A stretch of DNA of 64,000 bases, from the NCBI RefSeq assembly GCF_042646165.1, contig NZ_JBHRTC010000009.1. One strand, given 5' to 3'. Of this stretch, positions 18,829 through 28,249 are shown piece after piece. The translations under genes and the position numbers were made by a program. The notes beneath the pieces are model-generated. The model saw nothing but the letters and a program-made list of their open reading frames with translations, did no database searches and had not been told where the DNA came from. Every line of letters starts with the position of its first letter. Positions within the stretch are counted from its first letter, which is position 1. The DNA is from Microbaculum marinum (lineage in GTDB: Bacteria > Pseudomonadota > Alphaproteobacteria > Rhizobiales > Tepidamorphaceae).

Positions 18829-20093
18829 GCCCGGTCCTGCCGCGCCGGCGGTTGCGGCCGGTATGCCGCCGCTGCGGCGCTCATCCCCCACAGCAGTCCG
18901 GCCATCAGGTAGAAGTGCCGCCAGTGGTCGATGTCGACGATGAAGCCTTCCAGCGACAGCGGCAGGAACGTCGCCAGGGCGGCGAAATGGAAGTTCTGCC
19001 ACGGCGTTCGCACCAGCGCGTACCTGATGCCGACGATCCAGGTCAGCACCACGAAGGTGATGAAGCTGAACCCGCCGATCCAGCCGTAGGACGCGAACGA
19101 ATTGATGAAGACGTTGTGCGGGTCCTGGCCGTAGACCTTCGAGTACTGCAGCGGGCCCATGCCCAGCGGCTGGTCGATGAGGTCCCAGATCGACCGCTTC
19201 TGGATGGCGAAGCGGCCGGTGGTGCCGACGTCGTAGCTCTGGCTGAGGTCGGCGCGTTCCTGGAACACGACCGACACCTCAGGCACCGCCAGCAGGCCGA
19301 CGATCAGCCCGCCGAGCGCCATCGCGCCGGCGATCGCGCCGATCCCCATGCGCAGCCGCAGCCTCGGACTGGCGGTGAAGGCGAACATCATCGCCCCCAT
19401 CAGCAGCGTCGACACCATGAAGATCGCCCATGCCGCCCGCGAGAAGCTCAGGAGGACGCCGACGGCGATGATGCCGAGCGGTATCGCCAGCGTGAGGATC
19501 CGGCCGCCCTGCCGCGTCAGCAGGTCCTGGATCAGCAGCAGCGCCGGGAACACCAGGAACGGTCCGTAGACGTTGGGATCCTTGAAGGTGCCGCTGGCGC
19601 GGTTGTACAGCGTGAACATCTCTTTTGCGCCCGGGACGAGGCCGAAATACCCGACGATCGCCGCCAGCGCCGCGATCACGGCGGCGACGATGTAGGCGCT
19701 GCGGATGATCCGCAGCCGTCCGACCGGGTCCTCGGCCACCAGCGCGGCGAACACCACGGTGGTGATGGTCAGGTACATCGAGATCGCCACGTAGCGGACG
19801 GAATCGAACTCGTAGACGACCTGCAGCACCGCGGTGATCCCGCCGATCGTGAACATCACCGGCAGCAGGAACACCACCGGTGCGATGAAGCGCGGGATGG
19901 TGATGCCGCGCACCAGCACCGCCCAGCACAGCACCAGGAACATGAACTCGTAGGGCGACGGCTCGACGATCACCAGGAAGCTGAGCGCGATCGTCAGCCA
20001 CAGGACCGGCCGCACCAGGCGGCGGTCGAGCCGGGTCCAGTGCTCGCGCCGCCGGTCGTCCGCCGGCGAGATCCTCGCCGGGGCGTCGGTCAA
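18807..20093 (-). CDS. O-antigen ligase / Wzy-type polysaccharide polymerase family protein
   Basis: 428-residue membrane protein with roughly ten to twelve hydrophobic segments. The large periplasmic loop contains GMGPLQYSKVYGQDPHNVFINSFASYGW (seen in part), typical of the Wzy_C/ExoQ ligase-polymerase family. I chose a TTG start giving MTDAPARISPADD. It overlaps the end of the upstream gene (ATTGA), AAGGAAC lies nine bases before it, and no ATG occurs until well into the membrane part. A much longer upstream reading frame exists only because it crosses the previous gene in another frame. It probably polymerises or ligates the polysaccharide made by this locus. Confidence 0.85.
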   Translation of the reverse strand: MTDAPARISPADDRRREHWTRLDRRLVRPVLWLTIALSFLVIVEPSPYEFMFLVLCWAVLVRGITIPRFIAPVVFLLPVMFTIGGITAVLQVVYEFDSVRYVAISMYLTITTVVFAALVAEDPVGRLRIIRSAYIVAAVIAALAAIVGYFGLVPGAKEMFTLYNRASGTFKDPNVYGPFLVFPALLLIQDLLTRQGGRILTLAIPLGIIAVGVLLSFSRAAWAIFMVSTLLMGAMMFAFTASPRLRLRMGIGAIAGAMALGGLIVGLLAVPEVSVVFQERADLSQSYDVGTTGRFAIQKRSIWDLIDQPLGMGPLQYSKVYGQDPHNVFINSFASYGWIGGFSFITFVVLTWIVGIRYALVRTPWQNFHFAALATFLPLSLEGFIVDIDHWRHFYLMAGLLWGMSAAAAAYRPQPPARQDRAYLRAAM

Positions 20094-21658
20094 TACGCGT
20101 GTTCCTTCTTCCTCAGGAGCGCGATCGGCGTCATGGCGAGGATGTAGAGGTCGAACAGCACCGACCAGTTCTCGATGTAGTAGAGATCGCACTCGACGCG
20201 CCGCTGGATCTTCTCGGGCGTGTCGGTCTCGCCGCGCCAGCCGTTGATCTGGGCCCAGCCGGTGATCCCCGGCTTGACGCGGTGGCGGGCGAAGTAGCTC
20301 ACCACAACCGAATCGTAGAGCTGGTCGGCCGCCTTGGCCTGCAGCGCGTGCGGCCGCGGCCCGACCAGCGACAGCTCCCCGCGCATGACGTTGAACAGCT
20401 GCGGCAGCTCGTCGAGGCTCGTCTTGCGGATGAACCGGCCGACCCGCGTCACCCTGGGATCGCCCCGGGTCACCAGCTTGGCCGCCGTGGCGTCGCACTG
20501 GTCGACATACATGGAGCGGAACTTGAAGACCTCGATCAGCTCGTTGTTGAAGCCGTAGCGCTTCTGGCGAAACAGCACCGGCCCGCGGCTGTCGAGCTTG
20601 ATGGCGATCGCCACCAGCGCCATCACCGGCAACGCGGCGATCAGCAGCAGCAGGCCGAGGAAGCGGTCGAAGACCCACTTCACCACGTAGTCCCAGTCGG
20701 TGATCGGCCGGTCGAAGACGTCGATGAAGGGCACGTCGCCGATGTAGGAGTAGGAGCGGGGCCGGAACCTGAGCTTGTTGGTGTGGGCGCTCATCCGGAT
20801 GTCGACCGGAAGCACCCAGAGCTTTTCCATCAGGCTCAGCACGCGCTGTTCGGCGCTGATCGGCAGCGACACGATCAGGAGGTCGATCCGCGTGCGTCGG
20901 GCGAACTCGACCAGCTGGTCGATGTTGCCGAGCTTCGGGTACCCGGCGATCACCGCCGGCGAACGGTCGTCGCTGCGGTCGTCGAAGACGCCGCAGATGC
21001 GGATATCGGTGTCGTTGGAGGCCTCGAGCGCGCGGATCAGCTGTGCGGCCGGCTCGCCGCCGCCGACGACGACGGCGCGGCGCTCCAGCCGGCCGGTCCG
21101 CGTCCAGTGCCGCACCAGCATCGCGAGGCCGACCCGGAAGGCGAGCAGGATCGCCAGCCCGATCGAGAACCACAGCGCCAGCCAGACCCGCGAGAACGAA
21201 TCGCCCATCTTCAGGAAGAAGGCGATCAGCGCCATCAGGGCGAACACGCCGACCCAGGCGACGAGCAGCTTGCTGTTCTGCCGCACGATCGTGCGCAGGG
21301 CGTGCGGACTGTAGATGTCGATCGACTGGAAGCCCATCACCGACAGGGTCGCGCCGCACAGGATCGCGATCGGATAGATCGCCGGGAATCCCTCGTTCGG
21401 ATAGACGTAGACGAGCTGGATCGCCAGGCCGCTGAGCGCGATCAGCAGGAACTCGATCACCCTTGCGAACCCGGAGATGACGACCGTCGAGATGGCGGTG
21501 TCGACGTCGACGCTCTCTTCGGCAAACTTCAGCGCCGCCTCGCTGAGGACGGTCGGGGACTTTTCCGCCGGACGGCGCGCACTGCCGGAGGGACCTGCCT
21601 GGAGTGCCGAATAGATGTCGCCGCGACCGGGCAGGAGATCTTTCGAAGGTGATGCCAT
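20090..21658 (-). CDS. Undecaprenyl-phosphate sugar phosphotransferase (WcaJ/exopolysaccharide family)
   Basis: 522 residues starting MASPSKDLLPGRG. It has the polyisoprenyl-phosphate hexose-1-phosphate transferase layout: four or five transmembrane segments at about 75-200, a CoA-binding-like Rossmann middle domain (VVVGGGEPAAQLIRAL), and a C-terminal bacterial sugar transferase domain (KWVFDRFLGLLLLIAALPVM, RQKRYGFNN, KFRSMY, KTSLDELPQLFNVMRGELSLVGPRP and GITGWAQINGWRGET). It transfers the first sugar phosphate, often glucose, to undecaprenyl phosphate to start exopolysaccharide synthesis. The ATG lacks an obvious ribosome-binding site; longer starts are possible. The downstream ligase gene overlaps its stop. 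Confidence 0.93.
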   Translation of the reverse strand: MASPSKDLLPGRGDIYSALQAGPSGSARRPAEKSPTVLSEAALKFAEESVDVDTAISTVVISGFARVIEFLLIALSGLAIQLVYVYPNEGFPAIYPIAILCGATLSVMGFQSIDIYSPHALRTIVRQNSKLLVAWVGVFALMALIAFFLKMGDSFSRVWLALWFSIGLAILLAFRVGLAMLVRHWTRTGRLERRAVVVGGGEPAAQLIRALEASNDTDIRICGVFDDRSDDRSPAVIAGYPKLGNIDQLVEFARRTRIDLLIVSLPISAEQRVLSLMEKLWVLPVDIRMSAHTNKLRFRPRSYSYIGDVPFIDVFDRPITDWDYVVKWVFDRFLGLLLLIAALPVMALVAIAIKLDSRGPVLFRQKRYGFNNELIEVFKFRSMYVDQCDATAAKLVTRGDPRVTRVGRFIRKTSLDELPQLFNVMRGELSLVGPRPHALQAKAADQLYDSVVVSYFARHRVKPGITGWAQINGWRGETDTPEKIQRRVECDLYYIENWSVLFDLYILAMTPIALLRKKEHAY

Positions 21659-21768
21659 GCGAGGATTACTCTTGGGTACGAAACGGCCCCCGGCGCGGCG
21701 GCCGGCCACCGCGCCGGTGACATTTCGGCTCCCGGGCCGTTCCGATCAAGGAAATTCTCCCGGAAGAC

Positions 21769-22905
21769 TTAATTCGCCCCTGCGCAGGCAAAATAGGCAT
21801 CGAGGATGCGTTCCGCCATACTGTCCAGCGAAAACCGGGTGGCAATGTCGGCTGCGAGGTCGCTTGCCTCGGCGGAGGCGGCATCGCCGTCGCACAGGAT
21901 GCGGCGCATCGCCGCTGCCAGCGCCGGGGCGTCGCCCGGAGGCACCAGCCGCTCCGACTGGGCTCCGAAAATCTCCGGAATGCCGCCGACATTGGTCGCA
22001 ACGATCGGCAACCGCGCCGCGGCCGCTTCCAGCACGATGTAGGGCAGGGACTCCGCGCGGGAGGGGACGACGATGCAGCGGCCGAGAGCGAAGGCCTGCC
22101 GCGCCGGCAGCTGGCCGGGGAAGGTGACCCTTCTCTCCAGGCCGAGGTTCCGGGCGCGGTCGCGAAACAGCTCTTCGTCAGGCCCGGCCCCGACGACGAC
22201 TGCGGTCGGTCCGTGCTCACCCGCCTCCATGAGGTTCAGCGCCTCGAGCAGCGTGTCGACGCCTTTCAACGTTCTGAGTTCGCCGACGAAGACGAAGTCG
22301 GCCGCGCCTGGCGCAGGCGATATCGGTTCGAACTCCGCCGGCGCGACGCCGTTATGGACGACCCGGACCACCGCGTCGGGCCGTCCGACCTTGGCTTCGA
22401 ATGCCTGTCGGCCGAACTCGCTCTCGAACAGGAACAGGTCGGTCCTTGCCGACAGGAATCGCTCGGCCCTGAGGTACAGGAAGCCGGCCGGAGAGGATGG
22501 GCTGTAGTGGAGGCTGCCTCCGTGCGGCGTATATGCCCGCACCGGCTTGCGGCCGCGTCTCAGGCGCGTCCCCGCGATCCTGGCGTAGACGCCGCCCTTG
22601 GCGCCGTGGCCATGCAGTACGTCGGGCTGCCATCGCTCAGCCACCGTTCGCACCCGCGCGGCAGCCGACAGGTCGCCGGGACCGGGCAGGCGGCTCATCG
22701 CGAACCGCTCGATGCCGAGTTCGCAGACCGCCCGCAGCTCCGCGAATCGCTGCTCAGCCCGGGAGCCGCCGGTGGTCGCATCGGCAATGATACCGACGAG
22801 GTGGCCGCGGCCGGCCTGGGCACGGGCGAGATCGCAGACGTGGCGGAACAGTCCGCCGACGGGCGCGCGCAGGCAGTGAACGATTCTGAGCGGGCCGCCG
22901 GTCAT
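21769..22905 (-). CDS. Glycosyltransferase family 4 protein
   Basis: 378 residues from the ATG giving MTGGPLRIVHCLRAP. A TTG that abuts the upstream stop would add 13 residues and remains possible. GT-B fold signs are an N-terminal APVGGLFRHVCDLA loop, VFVGELRTLKGVDTLLEAL at the start of the C-terminal domain, and PSRAESLPYIVLEAAA near the end, which carries the E-x7-E motif of retaining GT4 enzymes that bind the nucleotide sugar. It probably adds a sugar to the lipid-linked repeat unit. It is the only ordinary glycosyltransferase in the locus, so other transferases must be elsewhere if the polymer is complex. Confidence 0.9.
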   Translation of the reverse strand: MTGGPLRIVHCLRAPVGGLFRHVCDLARAQAGRGHLVGIIADATTGGSRAEQRFAELRAVCELGIERFAMSRLPGPGDLSAAARVRTVAERWQPDVLHGHGAKGGVYARIAGTRLRRGRKPVRAYTPHGGSLHYSPSSPAGFLYLRAERFLSARTDLFLFESEFGRQAFEAKVGRPDAVVRVVHNGVAPAEFEPISPAPGAADFVFVGELRTLKGVDTLLEALNLMEAGEHGPTAVVVGAGPDEELFRDRARNLGLERRVTFPGQLPARQAFALGRCIVVPSRAESLPYIVLEAAAARLPIVATNVGGIPEIFGAQSERLVPPGDAPALAAAMRRILCDGDAASAEASDLAADIATRFSLDSMAERILDAYFACAGAN

Positions 22906-22944
22906 CTGGTCCCGGTTATGCGGCGCCGGCGCAATGGCAGGCAA

Positions 22945-23505
22945 TCAGAACCACCGTTCCAGCACATAGATCGTGTCGCCGGGGCGGATGGGATGGTCGA
23001 TTGGAATCCGCGCCTCGACGATCGTGCCGTTGTACTGGCGCGAGATCCGCACCATGTCCCTTGTGGCGCGTGCGGTGAACCCGCCTCCGACCGCCACCGC
23101 GGTCTGGGCCGTCAGGCCCGCGACATACGGATACTGTCCGGGCTGGTTGACTTCGCCAAGGATGAAGAAGGGCCGATAGGTGTCGACCTGAACGGAAACC
23201 GAGGGATTGCGCAGAAAGCCGTTTCGCAGTTGCGCGGTGATCGCCTGCTCGAGCTCGGGCGTGGTCAGGTAGCGGGCCCGCACGTCGCCGATCAGCGGCA
23301 TCGAGAGGTTTCCGGCGGCGTCGACTATATAGGTATTGGTGAGATCCGGCTGTTCGAAGACCACGACCCGCAGGCGATCGCCCGCGTCCAGCCGGTAGGG
23401 CGCGTTCAACGCTTCCACAAAACGCTCGTCGACTTTCGGTTGGCTGGCGCAGCCCGAAAGCACCAACAAAGCGATGATCGCGATCAGTCGGAACGCACGC
23501 AACAT
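22945..23505 (-). CDS. Polysaccharide export lipoprotein, Wza/BexD-like
   Basis: 186 residues. The signal peptide ends in a lipobox LLVLSGC-AS, then a poly-export (PES) domain begins YRLDAGDRLRVVVFEQPDLT, followed by a SLBB-like stretch with FFILGEVNQPGQYPYVAGL. It is half the size of E. coli Wza and corresponds to the short form with one PES and one SLBB repeat, as in many alphaproteobacteria. It likely forms the outer-membrane exit for the polysaccharide, paired with the divergent Wzc/GumC-like protein. The GT4 gene follows on the same strand, close to its stop. Confidence 0.92.
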   Translation of the reverse strand: MLRAFRLIAIIALLVLSGCASQPKVDERFVEALNAPYRLDAGDRLRVVVFEQPDLTNTYIVDAAGNLSMPLIGDVRARYLTTPELEQAITAQLRNGFLRNPSVSVQVDTYRPFFILGEVNQPGQYPYVAGLTAQTAVAVGGGFTARATRDMVRISRQYNGTIVEARIPIDHPIRPGDTIYVLERWF

Positions 23506-23672
23506 TTGCCCCGCAGGTTCGGGTGTTTGTTATGGTTTCCGATTGGTAAGCAATCGGGGTTAAGAAAGCCTAACTTGACGCGGCCGGCCGTCGGCGGGGT
23601 AAACAGGCGGTTAACACAATAGTTACCCTATGAGGATGAAGTTCGAAGGCACTTCGCCGGGGTTCGATTCTT

Positions 23673-25829
23673 ATGTCCGAGCACAGTACTTACGCTGGAA
23701 CGCAGCCTGCCGGTGAGGCAGGCGCCGCTCCCGGCGTGCCTGTGGGCGGCATGATGGCGGCGCTCTGGCGTGCGCGGGCATGGATCGTCGTGCCCGTGAT
23801 CCTTGCGAGTGCGGCAGCGGTCCTGTGGCTGTCCAGCGTGACGCCGCTCTATCGCTCTACTTCGAAGATCTTGGTGGAGAACCAGGAAACCGCCTACACG
23901 CGGCCGTCGGCAACCACCGAGGAAAGGGTTCTGCTCGACCAGGAGTCGATCAAGAGCCAGGTGCAGCTCATTCTATCGGGCGACCTGAGCCGCCTGGTGA
24001 TCCGCGAGCTCGATCTCGCCAGCCTGCCCGAATTCAATCCCGATGGCGGGCCGTCGCTGACCTCCCGGATCCTGTCGGTGTTCGGAGTGACGCGCGATCC
24101 CTCCAGCATGACGAACGACGAACGTGTCCTCGACCGGTACTACGAGCGCCTCGTGGTCTATCAGGTCGACACCTCCCGGGTAATCGCGATCGAGTTTTCC
24201 TCCGAGGATCCGGAGCTTGCCGCACGCGTCGCCAACGCGATCGCCGACGGCTACATCGAGATGCAGAAGACGGCCAAGCGGGACGCTACGACGGAAGCGA
24301 GCGACTGGCTGCGCCGGCAGGTCGATTCGCTGCGGGACAAGGTGAACGAGGCCGAGCGCAAGGTCGACGAGTTCAGGACGGAGAACGGCCTGTTTTCGAC
24401 GCTGCGCGGCACCGCCGAACCGCAATCGCTGTCGACGCAGCAGTTGACCGAGCTGACGACGCAGCTTGCCCTCGCGCGGGCGCAGAAGGCGGAGGCACAG
24501 GCCAAGGCCCGGCTGATCCGCGAGATGCTCGACTCGGGCCGGCCGGTGGAATCCTCCGAGGTTCTGAATTCCCCCCTGATCCAGAACCTCGTGGCCCAGC
24601 AGGTGACGCTGCGCGCGCAGATCGCCGAGTTGTCGATGACGCTGGGGCCGCGCCATCCGCGCATGCAGGAGCTCAACGCCCAGCTTGGCGATCTTCGCCA
24701 GCAGATCCGGGAAGAGGCGACCAAGTACTCGCGCGCAGCCGAGAACGATGCGGCCGTCGCCGCCGAACGCGAGCAGGATCTGCTCGCCAGCGTGGATTCG
24801 CTGGAAACCGGCGTTGCCGAATCGAATCGGGCGGAGGTGGAACTGCGCGCCCTGGAACGTGACGCCAAATCGCAACGCGACCTGCTGGAACTCCTGCTCG
24901 CCCGGTATCGGGACGCGACCGCGCGCGAAGACCTCGAAGCGCTTCCCGCCGATGCGCGCATCATTTCGCGGGCGGCGCCCGCGTCGAGCCCGTACTTCCC
25001 GAAGACGTTGGCGACGCTGCTGGCGGCGTTCCTCGGCAGTCTCATTTTGAGCTGCGGCATCGTGATTACGCTGGAACTGGTGCGCTCCGCCAATGCCTAT
25101 CCCGGCGTAGGTCCCCTGCCGACCCCGATCAGGACGGACGACGCTGACGTGCCTGCGGCCGTGCCCGGCGAGTACCGGGTCATCGAGAGCAGGTCACGGC
25201 CGGCCCTGGCACCGGATCCGGAGGCGCTGGGGTCGGGTCTGGAGGACATACGCGACGAGATTGTCGTCCGCTCCGCCGGTGAGGTCGGGCATACGGTGCT
25301 GTTCACGGCGGTACGCAGGATCGGCGGCCTGCAGGCCACGGCGATGCGTCTGGCGCGGTCGATCGCGGCCCAGGGGCGGCGGGTCGTCGTGGTCGACACG
25401 GAATTTGCCGAGCAGCGGGCGGACGATGAATCGGATGACGTGCCGGGCCTTGGCGACCTGCTGAGTGGTGCGACAGACTTCGAAGAGGCGATCCAGCGGG
25501 ACAAGTCCTCGCGCGTCCACGTCATTTCGGCGGGGCAGGTCGATGGCGACCCGCTGATCCTGCTCGCCTCGGGCAGGATGGATACGGTGCTCGAGGCACT
25601 GAAGCATACGTACGACGTGGTGATCCTGCTGGCGCCGGCTGTAATCCGGCACGGCGAGGCCCGGCTGCTCGCGCCGCGGGCCGATCAGGCGGTGCTGCTG
25701 CTGACAGGGTCCTCGGGAGATTCGACGGCACGCCGTGCGCAGGACCGGCTGCTGGATGCCGGGCTGGTCAACGTGGCGCTGCTGCATGTCGATGGCGATC
25801 AGGACGGGCCTCGCCTGACGGCGGCCTGA
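23673..25829 (+). CDS. Wzc/GumC-like chain-length protein with a degenerate kinase domain
   Basis: 718 residues. Wzz-type periplasmic protein with a first transmembrane segment at about 30-52, a long coiled-coil region at about 190-430 (periplasmic), a second transmembrane segment at about 447-470 and a cytoplasmic C-terminal domain from about 530. The C-terminal domain has the shape of a BY-kinase/MinD-like ATPase (VVVVDTEF as a Walker A'-like strand, then VVILLAP). However, where the P-loop GxxGxGKS/T belongs it reads AVRRIGGLQATA (about 545-556), with no Lys-Ser/Thr pair, and the C-terminus has no tyrosine cluster. It probably controls chain length and export without phosphotransfer. It is divergent from the Wza-like gene. 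Confidence 0.85.
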   Translation: MSEHSTYAGTQPAGEAGAAPGVPVGGMMAALWRARAWIVVPVILASAAAVLWLSSVTPLYRSTSKILVENQETAYTRPSATTEERVLLDQESIKSQVQLILSGDLSRLVIRELDLASLPEFNPDGGPSLTSRILSVFGVTRDPSSMTNDERVLDRYYERLVVYQVDTSRVIAIEFSSEDPELAARVANAIADGYIEMQKTAKRDATTEASDWLRRQVDSLRDKVNEAERKVDEFRTENGLFSTLRGTAEPQSLSTQQLTELTTQLALARAQKAEAQAKARLIREMLDSGRPVESSEVLNSPLIQNLVAQQVTLRAQIAELSMTLGPRHPRMQELNAQLGDLRQQIREEATKYSRAAENDAAVAAEREQDLLASVDSLETGVAESNRAEVELRALERDAKSQRDLLELLLARYRDATAREDLEALPADARIISRAAPASSPYFPKTLATLLAAFLGSLILSCGIVITLELVRSANAYPGVGPLPTPIRTDDADVPAAVPGEYRVIESRSRPALAPDPEALGSGLEDIRDEIVVRSAGEVGHTVLFTAVRRIGGLQATAMRLARSIAAQGRRVVVVDTEFAEQRADDESDDVPGLGDLLSGATDFEEAIQRDKSSRVHVISAGQVDGDPLILLASGRMDTVLEALKHTYDVVILLAPAVIRHGEARLLAPRADQAVLLLTGSSGDSTARRAQDRLLDAGLVNVALLHVDGDQDGPRLTAA

Positions 25830-25857
25830 TCGAAAGCCGTCGGTCTGGCGTTCCCGG

Positions 25858-27069
25858 TCAGTCGACCAGGGAAATCCGGTTGAGGCGGAGCCGGTTTGCG
25901 ATGTCTCCGAGAAACTTCGATTGCTTGGCGGCGCGCTTGAGTCGGTAGGTGGACATCGCCGCGGCCGAGTGCAGGCGGCCGGCGGCCGACAGCGGCAGGA
26001 AGCTGTCGAACAGTCGGTCCGTGCGCGGGCACCAGGAGTCCTTGTAGGACGCTTCGCCGACGCCGAGGTCGAAGTCGGTCAGTCCGCGAGCACAGCAGCT
26101 TTCGAGGAGGTCGCGCAAAAGCACTTCCCCGGGCTGATGCTGGGCCAGATCGCCCATATCGAATGAATTGAAGATCCCGCACAGGCGGCCGCCTGCGGCC
26201 GTGCCGGCCCAGGTGGCCGCGACTTGGCCGCCAGCGTCCAGCCAGTACAGATCGAGCAGCGGTTCGCGAGTGCCAAGTCCGCGAACCGCAAGTTCGCGAA
26301 ACAGGTCCATGACACCGGGGACTGCGAAGACGTTGGGCAGCGAGCGCTCCCGCATACGTTCGGCCTTCTGTTCGATGAAGGCATCGATGATCCGGTCGAC
26401 CTCCTCGCGGGTTTCGACATGCCGGAGGGTGCAGCTTCCGTACTCGCTCTCGATCCGGTTTTCGCTGCGCCGAAGCTTCTTGCGCGTCGAGCCACTGCGC
26501 AATTCCGCGTAGAGCGCCTTGAAGTCCGGGCGAAGCGCCAGTGAGTAGCCGAAGCTGGGGGAGGGCTGGTTGGGCAGGTTGAGCAGCGGATTGCGGATGC
26601 CCTGCCACACCTCCGGCTGGTTGCGCAGCGACAGCGCGTCGACGCGTCCGGCGTCGCGGAGCCGGTCGAGGATGGCGTTGAGTGCCGGTTCGTCCAGGGC
26701 CGGCGCCATCTTGCGATCGTAAAGACCCAGGTTGTAGTTGGCGAACTTGCCGCCCGGCCAGCTGGCGACCCGTATCGGGCCGAAGCTCCGCACGACCAGC
26801 GGCCACAACGCCACCGTGCCGTCGCCTCCGGCGGCTGCGGCGACGACGAGTGGCTCGAGCCCCCGGTTTGCGCCGACGTGGCGGTACCACGCCTCCACCC
26901 AGTCATAGCGCTGGTAGGGGGTCGCCAGGGCTCCCTGCTCGAAGGCGCGCCACCGCTCTTCTGCCGCCTGGTATGACGTGTAGACCTGGATATCGGATAC
27001 CGGCAGGGCCTGGTCGGCTTGCATCGCGCCGTAACCGATTTCGCCGCTTGTGCGCGTTAAGCCAGCCAT
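25858..27069 (-). CDS. GNAT/FemAB-type N-acyltransferase (CelD-like family)
   Basis: 403 residues. The fold is a double GNAT domain of the CelD/BcsL type found in cellulose and exopolysaccharide clusters. Markers are an N-terminal QRYDWVEAWYRH helix, a central FKALYAELRSGSTRKKLRR basic segment and a C-terminal half with the acyl-CoA-binding loop before DFDLGVGEASYKDSWCPR. The likely role is acylation of a sugar or an amino sugar in the polymer, inferred from context. The ATG at 27069 has no good ribosome-binding site; a second in-frame ATG lies at 27024 (MQADQALP). The neighbouring deacetylase gene is divergent. Confidence 0.78.
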   Translation of the reverse strand: MAGLTRTSGEIGYGAMQADQALPVSDIQVYTSYQAAEERWRAFEQGALATPYQRYDWVEAWYRHVGANRGLEPLVVAAAAGGDGTVALWPLVVRSFGPIRVASWPGGKFANYNLGLYDRKMAPALDEPALNAILDRLRDAGRVDALSLRNQPEVWQGIRNPLLNLPNQPSPSFGYSLALRPDFKALYAELRSGSTRKKLRRSENRIESEYGSCTLRHVETREEVDRIIDAFIEQKAERMRERSLPNVFAVPGVMDLFRELAVRGLGTREPLLDLYWLDAGGQVAATWAGTAAGGRLCGIFNSFDMGDLAQHQPGEVLLRDLLESCCARGLTDFDLGVGEASYKDSWCPRTDRLFDSFLPLSAAGRLHSAAAMSTYRLKRAAKQSKFLGDIANRLRLNRISLVD

Positions 27070-27187
27070 CGTTTTGCGACTAGGTTCCCGGTTCGCGTAT
27101 AGGAAGACGGATGCCTATCAGGCAATGTTTAGCGATTGGTTGGCATCGTTTGTCATTATAAGACAATCGGATTGGGCGCGTAAGAAG

Positions 27188-28243
27188 ATGAACCGCCGAA
27201 GAACGTCGATTTTCAGGGCCGGCCTGGACACGCTGTACTATACCGGCGCGTATCGGGCGCTGGCGCCGTTCACCAGTGGCGCCGGCGTCATCTTCACGCT
27301 GCACAGCGTCGTGCCCGGCGAGCCGCCGGCCTTCGCGCCGAACCGCATACTGACCGTGACGCCGGAATTCCTGGAGGCGACGGTGAAGCGCATTCGCTCC
27401 GCCGGGTTGGACATCGTCAGCCTCGACGAGGCGCGCGAACGATTGCGGTCCGGAGGGCAGGGGCGCCGCTTCGCCTGCCTGACCTTCGACGACGGCTATC
27501 GCGACAATCTCGACCATGCCTTCCCGGTGCTGAAACGACAGGAGGCGCCGTTCGCGATCTACGTTGCCACCTGCATGCCCGACGGCACCGCGGAGCCGTG
27601 GTGGCTCGCCCTGGAGCAGGCGATCGCCGCGTCCGGATCGATCAAGGTGCCGGCCGGCGACGGTTCCGAAACGCTTGCCTGCGGCTCGGTTGAGGAAAAG
27701 TACCGGGCCTACGAGAAGGTCTACTGGCGGCTGCGCGGCCTCGGCGAGACGGAGAAGCGCGCCATGGCGCGCACCATCGCAGCGGATGCCGGCATCGACA
27801 TGCCCGCGATCGTCCGCGACCTGTCGCTGACCTGGGAGGAGATCGAGTGGCTGGCCGGCGATGAACTGGTGACGATCGGCGCCCATACCATCAGCCACCC
27901 GGCGCTCGCCAGGCTGTCGGATGCCGAAGCCGAGTACGAGATCGCGGGGAGCCGCCGCCGCATCGGCGAGAAAACGGGCGTCCGCCCGCGCCATCTCGCC
28001 TATCCCTACGGCGATCCGGAGTCGGCGGGAGCGCGAGAGTTCGCGATTGCCGCGCGGCTCGGATTCGCGACAGCAGTCACCACCCGGCCCGGGGTCCTCT
28101 ATCCGCAGCACGCGGGATACCTGACGGCGCTGCCGCGCGTATCGCTGAACGGCGACTACCAGTCGCTCCGCTACCTCGATCTGTTTCTCACCGGCGCGCC
28201 GTTCGCGCTGTGGAACGGGTTCAGGAAGGTCGACGCGGCCTGA
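27188..28243 (+). CDS. Polysaccharide deacetylase family protein (NodB domain)
   Basis: 351 residues from the chosen ATG (MNRRRTSIFRAG); the frame is open for another 46 codons upstream, which look non-conserved. The NodB carbohydrate esterase 4 domain contains LTFDDGYRDNLDHAFPVL (motif 1, Asp-Asp pair) and TIGAHTISHPALARL (motif 2, H-x3-H metal ligands), followed by LAYPYGD. It removes N- or O-acetyl groups from a sugar polymer. No signal peptide is evident, so it may act on the lipid-linked precursor in the cytoplasm. With the divergent acyltransferase it suggests acyl-group editing of the polymer. Confidence 0.86.
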   Translation: MNRRRTSIFRAGLDTLYYTGAYRALAPFTSGAGVIFTLHSVVPGEPPAFAPNRILTVTPEFLEATVKRIRSAGLDIVSLDEARERLRSGGQGRRFACLTFDDGYRDNLDHAFPVLKRQEAPFAIYVATCMPDGTAEPWWLALEQAIAASGSIKVPAGDGSETLACGSVEEKYRAYEKVYWRLRGLGETEKRAMARTIAADAGIDMPAIVRDLSLTWEEIEWLAGDELVTIGAHTISHPALARLSDAEAEYEIAGSRRRIGEKTGVRPRHLAYPYGDPESAGAREFAIAARLGFATAVTTRPGVLYPQHAGYLTALPRVSLNGDYQSLRYLDLFLTGAPFALWNGFRKVDAA

Positions 28244-28249
28244 CCGGCG

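Noticed and set aside
20094..21359. Upstream extension of the ligase frame to 850 residues
   Set aside because: The extra part is in another frame of the sugar-phosphate transferase gene; the TTG at 20093 with AAGGAAC explains the true start.
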